This document shows positions 33,766 to 41,243 of a DNA stretch of 64,000 bases, in pieces. Source of the stretch: JANQFM01 sp035471925 (lineage in GTDB: Bacteria; Acidobacteriota; UBA6911; RPQK01; DATIPO01); NCBI GenBank assembly GCA_035471925.1, contig DATIPO010000059.1:1-64000 (forward strand). The letters are read 5' to 3'. The position numbers and the translations under genes were made by a program. Positions within the stretch are counted from its first letter, which is position 1. The number at the start of each line of letters is the position of its first letter. The notes under the pieces were generated by a model. The model did no database searches and was not told where the DNA came from. It saw only the letters and a list, made by a program, of their open reading frames with translations.

Positions 33766-33867
33766 CATAGCCTATGCCAGGATCAGGCAGCGGCGAGCAT
33801 CGCGAGACGGCGCCACCCTGAGTTTGGGCGGTGGTTTCCGAGAACGTGAAAGCGTGAGATAGCGCGG
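33766..33867 (+). repeat. Dispersed palindromic repeat, copy B (degenerate)
   Basis: Sits between the XRE gene and the ImmA/IrrE gene. It keeps the order CATAGC, CACCCTGAGTTT, GAACG-TG-AAAGCGTG and ATAGCGCGG seen in copy A at 30743-30840 and has the same orientation, but the inner palindrome has decayed. Its insertion probably separated two genes that are usually adjacent. Confidence 0.5.
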
Positions 33868-33936
33868 CAGGGCGCCTTAACGCTTTTGGGCAGGGTACTT
33901 GGGTCCGAGAGTTCGAGTGTTGCAGAGAGGCACAGG

Positions 33937-34824
33937 ATGGCCAGAAAAGAGGACGACGCCACCGTCGATGCCCAGGCGCGGCGGCAGATCCGCGAGACGG
34001 CTGATTTGCTGCTGCGCAAAGCGGGCGCTTATGGGCGGTTTCCCACCCCGGTGCCCGATTTGGTGGCAGCCGCCGAGTTGAACATCGAGATGGACGTCTC
34101 TCTCAACTCGGGCTTTCTGCAGCGCCTTTACGCCGAACTGGGTGAGACCGTCAAGCGGGCGCTGGACAAGGTCCTGGGAGTCCTCGACCGGCGGGGACGC
34201 TTCATCTATCTCGACCATGCGGTGCATGAAAAGAAGCGTGTCTTTCTCTCCCTCCACGAGATCGCCCACGACTTCCTTCCCTGGCAGCGCGACTTGTGGG
34301 CCTTTTTGGAAGAGTCGGAACACACCATCGACCCGGACATGCGCGAGCAGTTCGAGCGCGAGGCCAACGTCTTTGCCAGCGATGTGCTTTTTCAGTTGGA
34401 CGCCTTCCGCGATGAGGCCGCCGACCTCCCCATGGGGTTCGACACCGTCCTCAAGCTCTCCCGGCGTTACGGTTCGAGTTTCTACGCCGCCGCCCGTCGC
34501 TATGCCGCAAGCCTGGGGCAGCCCTGCGCTCTGGTGGTTTTCAACCAGCCTCATCCGCCTTCGGCCAAGTGCCTGACGGTGCGGCGGACGATTCTCTCGG
34601 AGGCCTTCCGCCGGCGTTTCGGCGAAGACTACTGGGCCGACAGCTACGGTCCCGAATCGGTCTTCACCATCAACCGCCCGGAACCCGGGAATGCGGGCTT
34701 CCGTCCCATCCCCATCCGCCTGCGCAACCTGCGCGAAGAAACCGAGGAAATGCGCTTGGAGGCCTTCGATTCCGGCTTCCAGATCCACTACCTCGTCTAC
34801 CCTCCTCAGGGCTCGATGAAGTGA
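33937..34824 (+). CDS. ImmA/IrrE family metallopeptidase
   Basis: A 295-residue cytoplasmic zinc protease of the ImmA/IrrE (COG2856) type. The zinc motif H-E-I-A-H places His107, Glu108 and His111, with a likely third ligand Glu142 in R-E-A-N-V-F-A-S-D. The C-terminal 120 residues form the sensing or substrate-binding region. In Deinococcus, IrrE cleaves the XRE repressor DdrO after DNA damage; ImmA does the same for a mobile-element repressor. Here the cleaved target is probably the XRE protein at 33357, perhaps also that at 31961. The ATG at 33937 follows GAGAGG; an upstream in-frame start would add 17 weakly conserved residues. Confidence 0.9.
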   Translation: MARKEDDATVDAQARRQIRETADLLLRKAGAYGRFPTPVPDLVAAAELNIEMDVSLNSGFLQRLYAELGETVKRALDKVLGVLDRRGRFIYLDHAVHEKKRVFLSLHEIAHDFLPWQRDLWAFLEESEHTIDPDMREQFEREANVFASDVLFQLDAFRDEAADLPMGFDTVLKLSRRYGSSFYAAARRYAASLGQPCALVVFNQPHPPSAKCLTVRRTILSEAFRRRFGEDYWADSYGPESVFTINRPEPGNAGFRPIPIRLRNLREETEEMRLEAFDSGFQIHYLVYPPQGSMK

Positions 34825-34853
34825 TCGAATGACAGTCGGACGGGGGGAGAGGC

Positions 34854-34859
34854 TATACT
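34854..34859 (+). promoter_or_regulatory. -10 element before the coxS-like gene, leaderless-type
   Basis: TATACT ends 8 nt before the GTG at 34868. ATGACA at 34829-34834 could be a -35 but the 19-nt spacer is long. The arrangement matches the leaderless pattern before treS, tyrS and the SLC13 gene. Confidence 0.4.
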
Positions 34860-34867
34860 GTGGGGCG

Positions 34868-35365
34868 GTGGAAACTGGGCGAGCACAAAAGGAAATCATC
34901 GTCGAGGTCAACGGACGGGAAATCCGCCGCAGCGTCGAACCGCGGCTGCTGCTGAGCGACTTTTTGCGTCACGAGGCGGATCTGACCGGCACCCACGTGG
35001 GATGCGAGCATGGAGTGTGCGGTGCCTGCACCGTACTGATGGATGGGGAAGCGGTGCGCTCGTGCCTGATCTTCGCCGTCCAAGCCAACCGGCGATCTTT
35101 GACTACCGTGGAAGGACTGCAGGCGCCTGAAGGGCGCGATTTGCATCCCTTGCAGGAAGCCTTTCGCGAGAAACACGGGCTGCAGTGTGGATTCTGCACG
35201 CCCGGCATCCTCATGACGCTGATTCCATTTCTGCGCGACAACCCGCGTCCTCGGAAGGAGCAGATCCGCGAGGCGCTCTCGGGGAACCTGTGCCGCTGCA
35301 CTGGCTATGTCAAGATTGTGGAGGCGGTGCAGGAGTATGTGAGCCGGACGGGGGGCGGGGCGTGA
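34868..35365 (+). CDS. coxS: Molybdenum hydroxylase small subunit, 2x[2Fe-2S] (CoxS-like)
   Basis: Iron-sulfur subunit of a xanthine oxidase/CO dehydrogenase-type enzyme; passes electrons from the molybdenum site to FAD. Both clusters are complete: C-E-H-G-V-C-G-A-C-T-V plus a fourth Cys in R-S-C-L for the plant-type cluster, and C-G-F-C-T-P-G with C-R-C-T-G-Y for the second. The GTG start at 34868 gives 165 residues, the usual size, and lies 8 nt after a TATACT box; an ATG at 34829 would add 13 residues. The 3' end overlaps the large-subunit gene (GTGA), and the order small-large-medium forms one operon. Confidence 0.93.
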   Translation: METGRAQKEIIVEVNGREIRRSVEPRLLLSDFLRHEADLTGTHVGCEHGVCGACTVLMDGEAVRSCLIFAVQANRRSLTTVEGLQAPEGRDLHPLQEAFREKHGLQCGFCTPGILMTLIPFLRDNPRPRKEQIREALSGNLCRCTGYVKIVEAVQEYVSRTGGGA

Positions 35366-37728
35366 AACATATCGGAAAGCCCGTCCGCCGCAACGAGGAC
35401 GCGCGGCTGCTCACCGGCAAGGCCGTCTTCGTTGACGACGTCCACTTGCCCGCAATGCTGCACGCCGCCTTCGTTCGCAGCGACTATGCCCACGGACGCA
35501 TCGTCTCCGTCGACACCCGCCAGGCGCTCGAACTTCCGGGCGTTGCGGCCGTCTACACGGCAGAGGACTTGGGTGACTACTGGAGACCGGGTCCGTTGCT
35601 GGTGCCGCCGCCTCCGGTCGAGGAGAAGACCTTTCATGCCCGCACCCAGGTGCCTTTGGCCCGCGACAAGGTTCGCCACGTGGGCGAGCCCATCGCATTG
35701 GTGCTGGCCGAAAGCCGCTACATCGCCGAGGACGCCGTCGAACTGGTGGAGGTAGAAATCGATCCTCTGGACGCCGTGGTCGACCTCGAACAAGCCTTGG
35801 ACGAGCAAGCACCGCTCATCCACGACGACTTGGACAGCAACCTCTCGGCCGAGGTTCGCCAGAGCAAGGGCGACTACCAGGGGGCCCGCCGACAGGCGGC
35901 TGTGGTGGTCAGACGACGCTTCGAGTACGACCGGGGCGCTTCAGCGGCCATCGAGAATCGCGGTATCGTAGCCTCCTGGGACGGCCGCGACCAGCACTTG
36001 ACGGTGTGGGATTCGACCCAGGCGCCGATCCCCATCCGCAATGGGTTGGCGGAGATGCTGGGGCTGTCGGAGTCGCAGGTTCGGGTCATCGCGCCCTTTA
36101 TCGGGGGCGGATTCGGTCCTAAAATCATGATGTTCTACCCCGAAGAGGTGCTGCTGCCCTGGGCTTCGATGCAGTTGCAGCGTCCCCTCAAGTGGATTGA
36201 GGACCGCGAGGAAAACTTCTACGCCACCACCCAGGAGAGGGGCCAGATCCATTGGGCCGAGATCGCTTTGGACGCCGAGGGCCGCATCCTGGGTGTTCGC
36301 GACGACTTCCTCCACGACGCCGGCGCCTACGATCCCTACGGCCTGACCGTCCCCATCAACACCCAGTGCACGCTGCTGGGCTGCTACCAAGTGCCCAACT
36401 ACGACAGTCACTTCAAAGCCGTGTTCACCAACAAGCCCATCGTCACGCCATACCGCGGGGCGGGACGCCAGCACGGCGTCTTCGTGATGGAGCGGCTGCT
36501 GGACCTGGCGGCCCGCGAGATGGACCTGGACCGGGCCGAGATCCGCCGCCGCAACTTGATTCCGCCGGAGGCTTTCCCCTACGACAACGAAATCATCTTT
36601 CAGGACTTCCGTCCGCTGGTTTACGACTCGGGCAATTATCCTCGGTGCCTGGAACGGGCGCTGGAGATGATCGACTATGACGACTTCCTTTCCAGGCAGC
36701 AGCCCAAAGCCCGTCGGGAGGGTCGCCTGCTGGGGCTGGGCCTGGTCACCTACGTCGAGGGGACGGGCATCGGTCCCTACGAGGGGGTGCGCATCACCGT
36801 GGAGTCGTCGGGCAAGGTCAACCTGGTGACCGGGGTGGGGACGCAGGGGCAGGGCCATTACACCTCCTTTGCCCAGGTGGCGGCTGAGCAACTGGGCGTC
36901 GGCGTCGAGGACGTGCGGGTGGTGACCGGCGATACCCGGGAGTTCCACTGGGGCACCGGGACCTTCGCCAGCCGCGGCGCCGTGGTGGCGGGCAACGCCT
37001 GTCACAACGCCGCCAAGGATGTACGCCGAAAGATCCTGGAGCAGGCCTCGGAGGCGCTGGAAGCGGCTCAGGAGGACCTGGTGCTGGAGGAGGGAAAGGT
37101 CTACGTCAAGGGCTCGCCCGAGTCTTCGGTTTCGCTTGGGGAGCTGGCGGTGAGGGCCAATCCGCTGCGGGGAGCCGTCCGTCACGGCGCCGAGCCGGGA
37201 CTGGAATCGACGTCCTACTACGGACCCGAGCAGGGCGCCACGGCCAACGGCGTCCACGCCATGATCGTGGAGGTCGATGCCGAGACCTGCCAGGTCAAGA
37301 TCGTCCGCTATGCCGTGGTCCACGACTGCGGACGGGTCCTCAACCCGCTGATTCTGGACGGCCAGATCGAGGGCGGCGTGGCTCAGGGCATCGGCAACGC
37401 CTTCTACGAGCAGCTTCACTTCGACCAAACAGGGCAGCTTCTCAACGCCTCCTTTATGGACTTTCTGCTGCCCACCGCTCTCGACATGCCCGACCTCGAC
37501 ATGGATCACTTCGAGACCCCTTCGCCTCTCAATGCGTTGGGCGTCAAGGGGGCCGGTGAAGCAGGAGCCATCCCGGTGGCCGCCGCCTTCGCCCAGGCTG
37601 TCGAGGACGCGCTGCAGCCGCTGGCCCCGGGCTTGGAAATCCTCGAGATTCCGCTCAGCCCCAACCGGCTCTTCGAGATCCTCAGCGAGCATCGCGACCG
37701 CCGAGACGACGGCAGGGGGGACGCGTGA
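35362..37728 (+). CDS. coxL: Molybdenum hydroxylase large subunit, form II CoxL-like
   Basis: The 788-residue molybdopterin-binding catalytic subunit. The active-site loop reads P-Y-R-G-A-G-R, the form II signature (A-Y-R-G-A-G-R), not the A-Y-x-C-S-F-R of true aerobic CO dehydrogenase, so CO oxidation should not be assumed; an aldehyde, purine or aromatic substrate is as likely. Other landmarks are G-K-P-V-R-R-N-E-D-x-R-L-L-T-G at the start, F-I-G-G-G-F-G, G-T-G-T-F-A-S-R-G and the catalytic Glu in G-V-K-G-A-G-E-A-G near the end. The start is GTG 35362, overlapping the stop of the small subunit by 4 nt; it overlaps the medium subunit the same way. Confidence 0.95.
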   Translation: MKHIGKPVRRNEDARLLTGKAVFVDDVHLPAMLHAAFVRSDYAHGRIVSVDTRQALELPGVAAVYTAEDLGDYWRPGPLLVPPPPVEEKTFHARTQVPLARDKVRHVGEPIALVLAESRYIAEDAVELVEVEIDPLDAVVDLEQALDEQAPLIHDDLDSNLSAEVRQSKGDYQGARRQAAVVVRRRFEYDRGASAAIENRGIVASWDGRDQHLTVWDSTQAPIPIRNGLAEMLGLSESQVRVIAPFIGGGFGPKIMMFYPEEVLLPWASMQLQRPLKWIEDREENFYATTQERGQIHWAEIALDAEGRILGVRDDFLHDAGAYDPYGLTVPINTQCTLLGCYQVPNYDSHFKAVFTNKPIVTPYRGAGRQHGVFVMERLLDLAAREMDLDRAEIRRRNLIPPEAFPYDNEIIFQDFRPLVYDSGNYPRCLERALEMIDYDDFLSRQQPKARREGRLLGLGLVTYVEGTGIGPYEGVRITVESSGKVNLVTGVGTQGQGHYTSFAQVAAEQLGVGVEDVRVVTGDTREFHWGTGTFASRGAVVAGNACHNAAKDVRRKILEQASEALEAAQEDLVLEEGKVYVKGSPESSVSLGELAVRANPLRGAVRHGAEPGLESTSYYGPEQGATANGVHAMIVEVDAETCQVKIVRYAVVHDCGRVLNPLILDGQIEGGVAQGIGNAFYEQLHFDQTGQLLNASFMDFLLPTALDMPDLDMDHFETPSPLNALGVKGAGEAGAIPVAAAFAQAVEDALQPLAPGLEILEIPLSPNRLFEILSEHRDRRDDGRGDA

Positions 37729-38630
37729 AGCCTCCGGCCTTCGACTACCATGCCCCGCGCACCGACGAGGAGGCCCTCGACCTGCTCAGCCGCTTCGGAG
37801 GCGAAGCCAAGATCCTGGCCGGGGGGCAGAGCCTCATCCCGGCCATGAACTTCCGGCTGGCGCGTCCGGCCGTGCTCATCGACCTCAACGGCATCGGCGA
37901 CTTGGCCTACGTCGTAGAGGAGGCCTCGGGGGGCGTCCGCATCGGTTCCATGACCCGCCAGCGAACGGTGGAAACCAGTTCGCTGGTGCGCGACTGCTCG
38001 CCGCTGCTGCATGCTGCCATGCCCTGGGTGGCCCACGTCCAGATCCGCAACCGGGGCACCCTGGGAGGGAGCTTGGCCCACGCCGATCCCGCTGCCGAGC
38101 TGCCGGCCGTGATGCTGGCCATGCGGGCCCGCTTCCGCTTGGAGAACAACGAAGACGAGCGCTGGCTTGAGGCTCGCGACTTTTTTACAGGATTCTTCGC
38201 GACGGCCCTGGCCGAGGACGAAATGCTGTGCGAAATCGTTGTCCCCTGCCTGCCGTCCTACTCAGGGACCGCCTTCCGCGAGTTCGCCCGGCGCCACGGA
38301 GACTACGCCTTGGCCGGCTGCTGCGCCGTCCTCACGCTGGAGGAAGGCCAGGGGGACTCGTCCGCCGATCAGACCATCAAAGACGCCCGCCTCACCTATT
38401 TCTCGGTGGCCGACGGACCAGTTGAGGCCGTCCAGGCGCAGTCCTTGCTGCTCGGCCAGTCTCCCGCCGAGGGTCTCTTTGCCGAGGCCGCCTACACCGC
38501 GGCTCAGACTGACCTTGACCCACCTGGAGACATCCACGCCAGTCCCGCCTTCCGGCGCCAACTCGTGGAGGTCCTCACTGGGCAGGCTCTGGCAGAGGCT
38601 TTGAAGAAAGCACTCGAGGCAAAGGACTAG
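37725..38630 (+). CDS. coxM: Molybdenum hydroxylase medium subunit, FAD-binding (CoxM-like)
   Basis: A 301-residue FAD subunit that hands electrons from the iron-sulfur subunit to the electron acceptor. The two FAD motifs of the family are present: A-G-G-Q-S-L-I-P (about 33-40) and T-L-G-G-S-L-A-H-A-D-P-A-A-E (about 110-123). The C-terminal domain is of CO-dehydrogenase-flavoprotein type. It starts at GTG 37725, overlapping the end of the large subunit (GTGA). It is the last gene of the operon; no cofactor-insertion (CoxD, CoxF) or accessory genes follow, so those would have to be elsewhere. Confidence 0.94.
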   Translation: MKPPAFDYHAPRTDEEALDLLSRFGGEAKILAGGQSLIPAMNFRLARPAVLIDLNGIGDLAYVVEEASGGVRIGSMTRQRTVETSSLVRDCSPLLHAAMPWVAHVQIRNRGTLGGSLAHADPAAELPAVMLAMRARFRLENNEDERWLEARDFFTGFFATALAEDEMLCEIVVPCLPSYSGTAFREFARRHGDYALAGCCAVLTLEEGQGDSSADQTIKDARLTYFSVADGPVEAVQAQSLLLGQSPAEGLFAEAAYTAAQTDLDPPGDIHASPAFRRQLVEVLTGQALAEALKKALEAKD

Positions 38631-38724
38631 ACCAGTCCTTTGCCGGGGATGGCAGGCCGTCCATAGCCCCACCGACCAGAGGAGCGCGCTAGGCGGCTCT
38701 CCTGTGTGTTAGTCTTTGGCAGCG

Positions 38725-40815
38725 ATGCATAGTGAGTGGCGCACACCTGCGCGGGGACCGGAAATACTGTTGGCTGAATCTTCCGATCAGAAGAAGTCCT
38801 CCAAGAAAGGCGATTCGTCTGGATCCGGGGGCGGAGGCCTGGGCGGCTTCGGCCAGGGCATGCAGTCTTGGTCGCTGATTTGGCGGATCTTGTTTGTAGC
38901 CGCCCTCATCTGGCTGCTGCTGCAGATTCCCTGGGGCGGACCGGAAGGCCGCACCATCAGCTACACGCAGTTCAAGCGCTACGTCGAGCAGGGAAGGGTG
39001 GCTGAGATCACCGTCCAAGGCGAGCAGGTGACCGGACGCCTCAAGAATTCCTGGTCGAGCCCGCCGGCCAGCAGCGAGGGCTCGCAAAGCCAGGGGGGCA
39101 GCGGGGCTTCCTCCTCGACGGCTCAGGCTCAGAGTCAGGGAGCCCAGTTTGTCACCTATCTGCCCACTTTCGGCGACGACGACCTGCTTCAGGAACTGCG
39201 CGACCAGGGCGTCGAGATCAAGACCCGCCCCAAGGGAGAGGGCGAGAATCTGTGGATGATCATCTTCACCCTGATGCCCTTTATCTTCCTCATCGCCCTG
39301 GGTTTCTTCTTCATGCGCCGCATGCAGAGTCAGGGGCAGGGCATCTTCAACATCGGCAAGTCGCGGGCCAAGTCCTACGACCGCAGCGGCAAACGCACGA
39401 GTTTCGAGGAGGTGGCCGGATGTGAGGGCGCCAAGCAGGAATTGCAGGAGCTGATCGCCTTCCTGAAGGACCCCCAGCGCTTCCGGCGCCTGGGCGGCAA
39501 GCCTCCCACGGGCGTTTTGCTGGTCGGGCCTCCGGGAACGGGAAAAACGCTGCTGGCCCGCGCCACGGCGGGCGAAGCCGACGTCCCATTCTTCAGCCTC
39601 ACCGGTTCCGACTTCATGGAGATGTTTGTGGGCGTGGGTGCTTCGCGGGTCCGCGACCTGTTTGACCAAGCCCGCAAGAATGCCCCCTGCATCGTCTTCA
39701 TCGACGAACTCGATTCCATCGGCCGCCGCCGCGGGGCCGGACTGGGCGGCGGACATGACGAGCGCGAGCAGACGCTCAATCAGCTTCTTTCCGAGATGGA
39801 CGGCTTCGAGTCACATCACGGAGTCATCGTACTGGCCGCCACCAACCGTCCCGACATTCTGGACCGGGCCTTGCTGCGCCCGGGACGGTTTGACCGCCAC
39901 GTGACCGTTGACATGCCCACCGCCAAAGCCCGCGAAGCCATCATCCGCGTCCACACCCGCCAGACGCCGCTGGGGGATGATGTCGACATTCAGGAGCTGG
40001 CCCGGGCCACTCCCGGCTTCAGCGGCGCCGACCTTGAGAACCTGGTCAACGAAGCGGCCCTCTTGGCGGGACGCGAGGACAAGAACGCCGTGGACCGGGA
40101 CTCTTTCGAGCAGGCCCGCGACAAGGTCCTTATGGGACTTCGCCGCGAGGGCCTAACCCTGGGCAAGCGGGAGCGCCGCATCCTGGCCTACCACGAAGCC
40201 GGACACGCCGTTGTGGCCGCCAAGCTGCCCAACGCCGATCCCGTCCACAAAGTCACCATCATCCCCCGCGGACGCGCCATGGGCGTGACCCAGCAGCTTC
40301 CCACCGAGGACAAGTACCTCTATGACAAGGAATACCTGGTCGACCGGCTGGCCGTGATCTTGGGCGGACGCGCTTCGGAGCGCTTGATCTTCGATACGTC
40401 CACCAGCGGGGCTGCCGACGATCTCCAGCAGGCCGCCCGCATGGCCCGCAAGATGGTGGTCGAGTGGGGAATGAGCGAACGGGTCGGCCAACTGGCCTGG
40501 GGCGGCGAGCAAGAGGAAGTCTTCCTGGGCCACGACCTCACTCAGCGCCGTCACTACAGCGAGTCCACCGCCGATGAAATCGACGACGAGATGAAGAAGA
40601 TCGTCGCCTCTGCCTTCCAACGCGCCACCAACACCCTCAAAGAGAACCGCTCCGGCCTCGACAACTTGGCCAATCGCCTTCTGGAACGCGAGGAGGTCGA
40701 CGGCAAGGAAGTCCTCAAGCTGGTCACCGGCGAGAACGGAGATTCAGACGCCGACAGCGAGTCCGTTGATAAAGCCAGCGTTGGCGAATCATCCGGCGGC
40801 GACTCAGAGGAGTGA
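38725..40815 (+). CDS. ftsH: ATP-dependent zinc metalloprotease FtsH
   Basis: Membrane-bound AAA+ protease of 696 residues that degrades misfolded and regulatory membrane proteins. Two transmembrane helices (about 50-68 and 177-197) flank the periplasmic domain. Walker A is G-P-P-G-T-G-K-T with Lys274, Walker B is I-V-F-I-D-E-L-D, the second region of homology A-T-N-R-P-D-I-L-D-R is intact, and the zinc site H-E-A-G-H is at 490-494. The periplasmic domain has an unusual Ser/Gly/Gln-rich insert of about 30 residues, and the ends are low-complexity. The ATG at 38725 is used; a TTG at 38770 is an alternative. No ribosome site is obvious. Confidence 0.96.
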   Translation: MHSEWRTPARGPEILLAESSDQKKSSKKGDSSGSGGGGLGGFGQGMQSWSLIWRILFVAALIWLLLQIPWGGPEGRTISYTQFKRYVEQGRVAEITVQGEQVTGRLKNSWSSPPASSEGSQSQGGSGASSSTAQAQSQGAQFVTYLPTFGDDDLLQELRDQGVEIKTRPKGEGENLWMIIFTLMPFIFLIALGFFFMRRMQSQGQGIFNIGKSRAKSYDRSGKRTSFEEVAGCEGAKQELQELIAFLKDPQRFRRLGGKPPTGVLLVGPPGTGKTLLARATAGEADVPFFSLTGSDFMEMFVGVGASRVRDLFDQARKNAPCIVFIDELDSIGRRRGAGLGGGHDEREQTLNQLLSEMDGFESHHGVIVLAATNRPDILDRALLRPGRFDRHVTVDMPTAKAREAIIRVHTRQTPLGDDVDIQELARATPGFSGADLENLVNEAALLAGREDKNAVDRDSFEQARDKVLMGLRREGLTLGKRERRILAYHEAGHAVVAAKLPNADPVHKVTIIPRGRAMGVTQQLPTEDKYLYDKEYLVDRLAVILGGRASERLIFDTSTSGAADDLQQAARMARKMVVEWGMSERVGQLAWGGEQEEVFLGHDLTQRRHYSESTADEIDDEMKKIVASAFQRATNTLKENRSGLDNLANRLLEREEVDGKEVLKLVTGENGDSDADSESVDKASVGESSGGDSEE

Positions 40816-40943
40816 CCCCATGGGTCCACCTCTGCGGGGCGGATCATCTTCATTCAAGTTGCAGGACACGAGACCCACACCGCTGTACAGGCGTATTCAC
40901 GCTTCAGGAAACAATGAGGAGAAGCGAGGGCAATGGGTACTGA

Positions 40944-41117
40944 TGTCAACAAACCAACTTGGCCAACTACGTTCGGGGAGAGGACGGGTCCGAGAAGGAC
41001 GGAACGCCATGGAACTCGACCCAGGTTTACCGGCGTATCGAGGGTCAATGGCGAGTCGTCCACGTGCATTGGTCGTTTACCCGCCATCCGGCTGCCATGG
41101 AAGGGCTCATGGCGTGA
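40944..41117 (+). pseudogene. 3' remnant of an NTF2-like (SnoaL / CaMKII-association type) gene
   Basis: In the 428-nt gap after ftsH, one frame reads N-Y-V-R-G-E-D-G-S-E-K-D-G-T-P-W-N-S-T and then Q-V-Y-R-R-I-E-G-Q-W-R-V-V-H-V-H-W-S before a stop at 41115. This is the typical C-terminal half of small NTF2-fold proteins. A stop (40941) cuts the frame upstream and no start or N-terminal half can be found. It looks like a decayed gene whose first half was lost. Nothing else is recognisable in the gap. Confidence 0.6.
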
Positions 41118-41230
41118 CTCGCGTCGTGGAGAAGGCTGAGATCGGGTGGACGACCGCTTGTCTTTGCCGTCTAAGTGTCTGGGGACAGACTCGCCGCACT
41201 GCCGGGCGAGATCTTTTCCATCCGCGGGTG

Positions 41231-41236
41231 TACAAT
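41231..41236 (+). promoter_or_regulatory. -10 element before the SLC13 transporter gene, leaderless-type
   Basis: TACAAT ends 7 nt before the ATG at 41244, with no ribosome site between. Same spacing and nearly the same hexamer as before treS. Confidence 0.45.
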
Positions 41237-41243
41237 CGGCGGG

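Noticed and set aside
35941..37692. 583-codon open frame antisense to the large molybdenum hydroxylase gene
   Set aside because: Mirror frame of a GC-rich coding region; no ribosome site, no family resemblance, and the sense frame is a complete enzyme.
34868..38630. Annotation as aerobic carbon monoxide dehydrogenase
   Set aside because: Active-site loop is of form II type, so CO as substrate is not supported.
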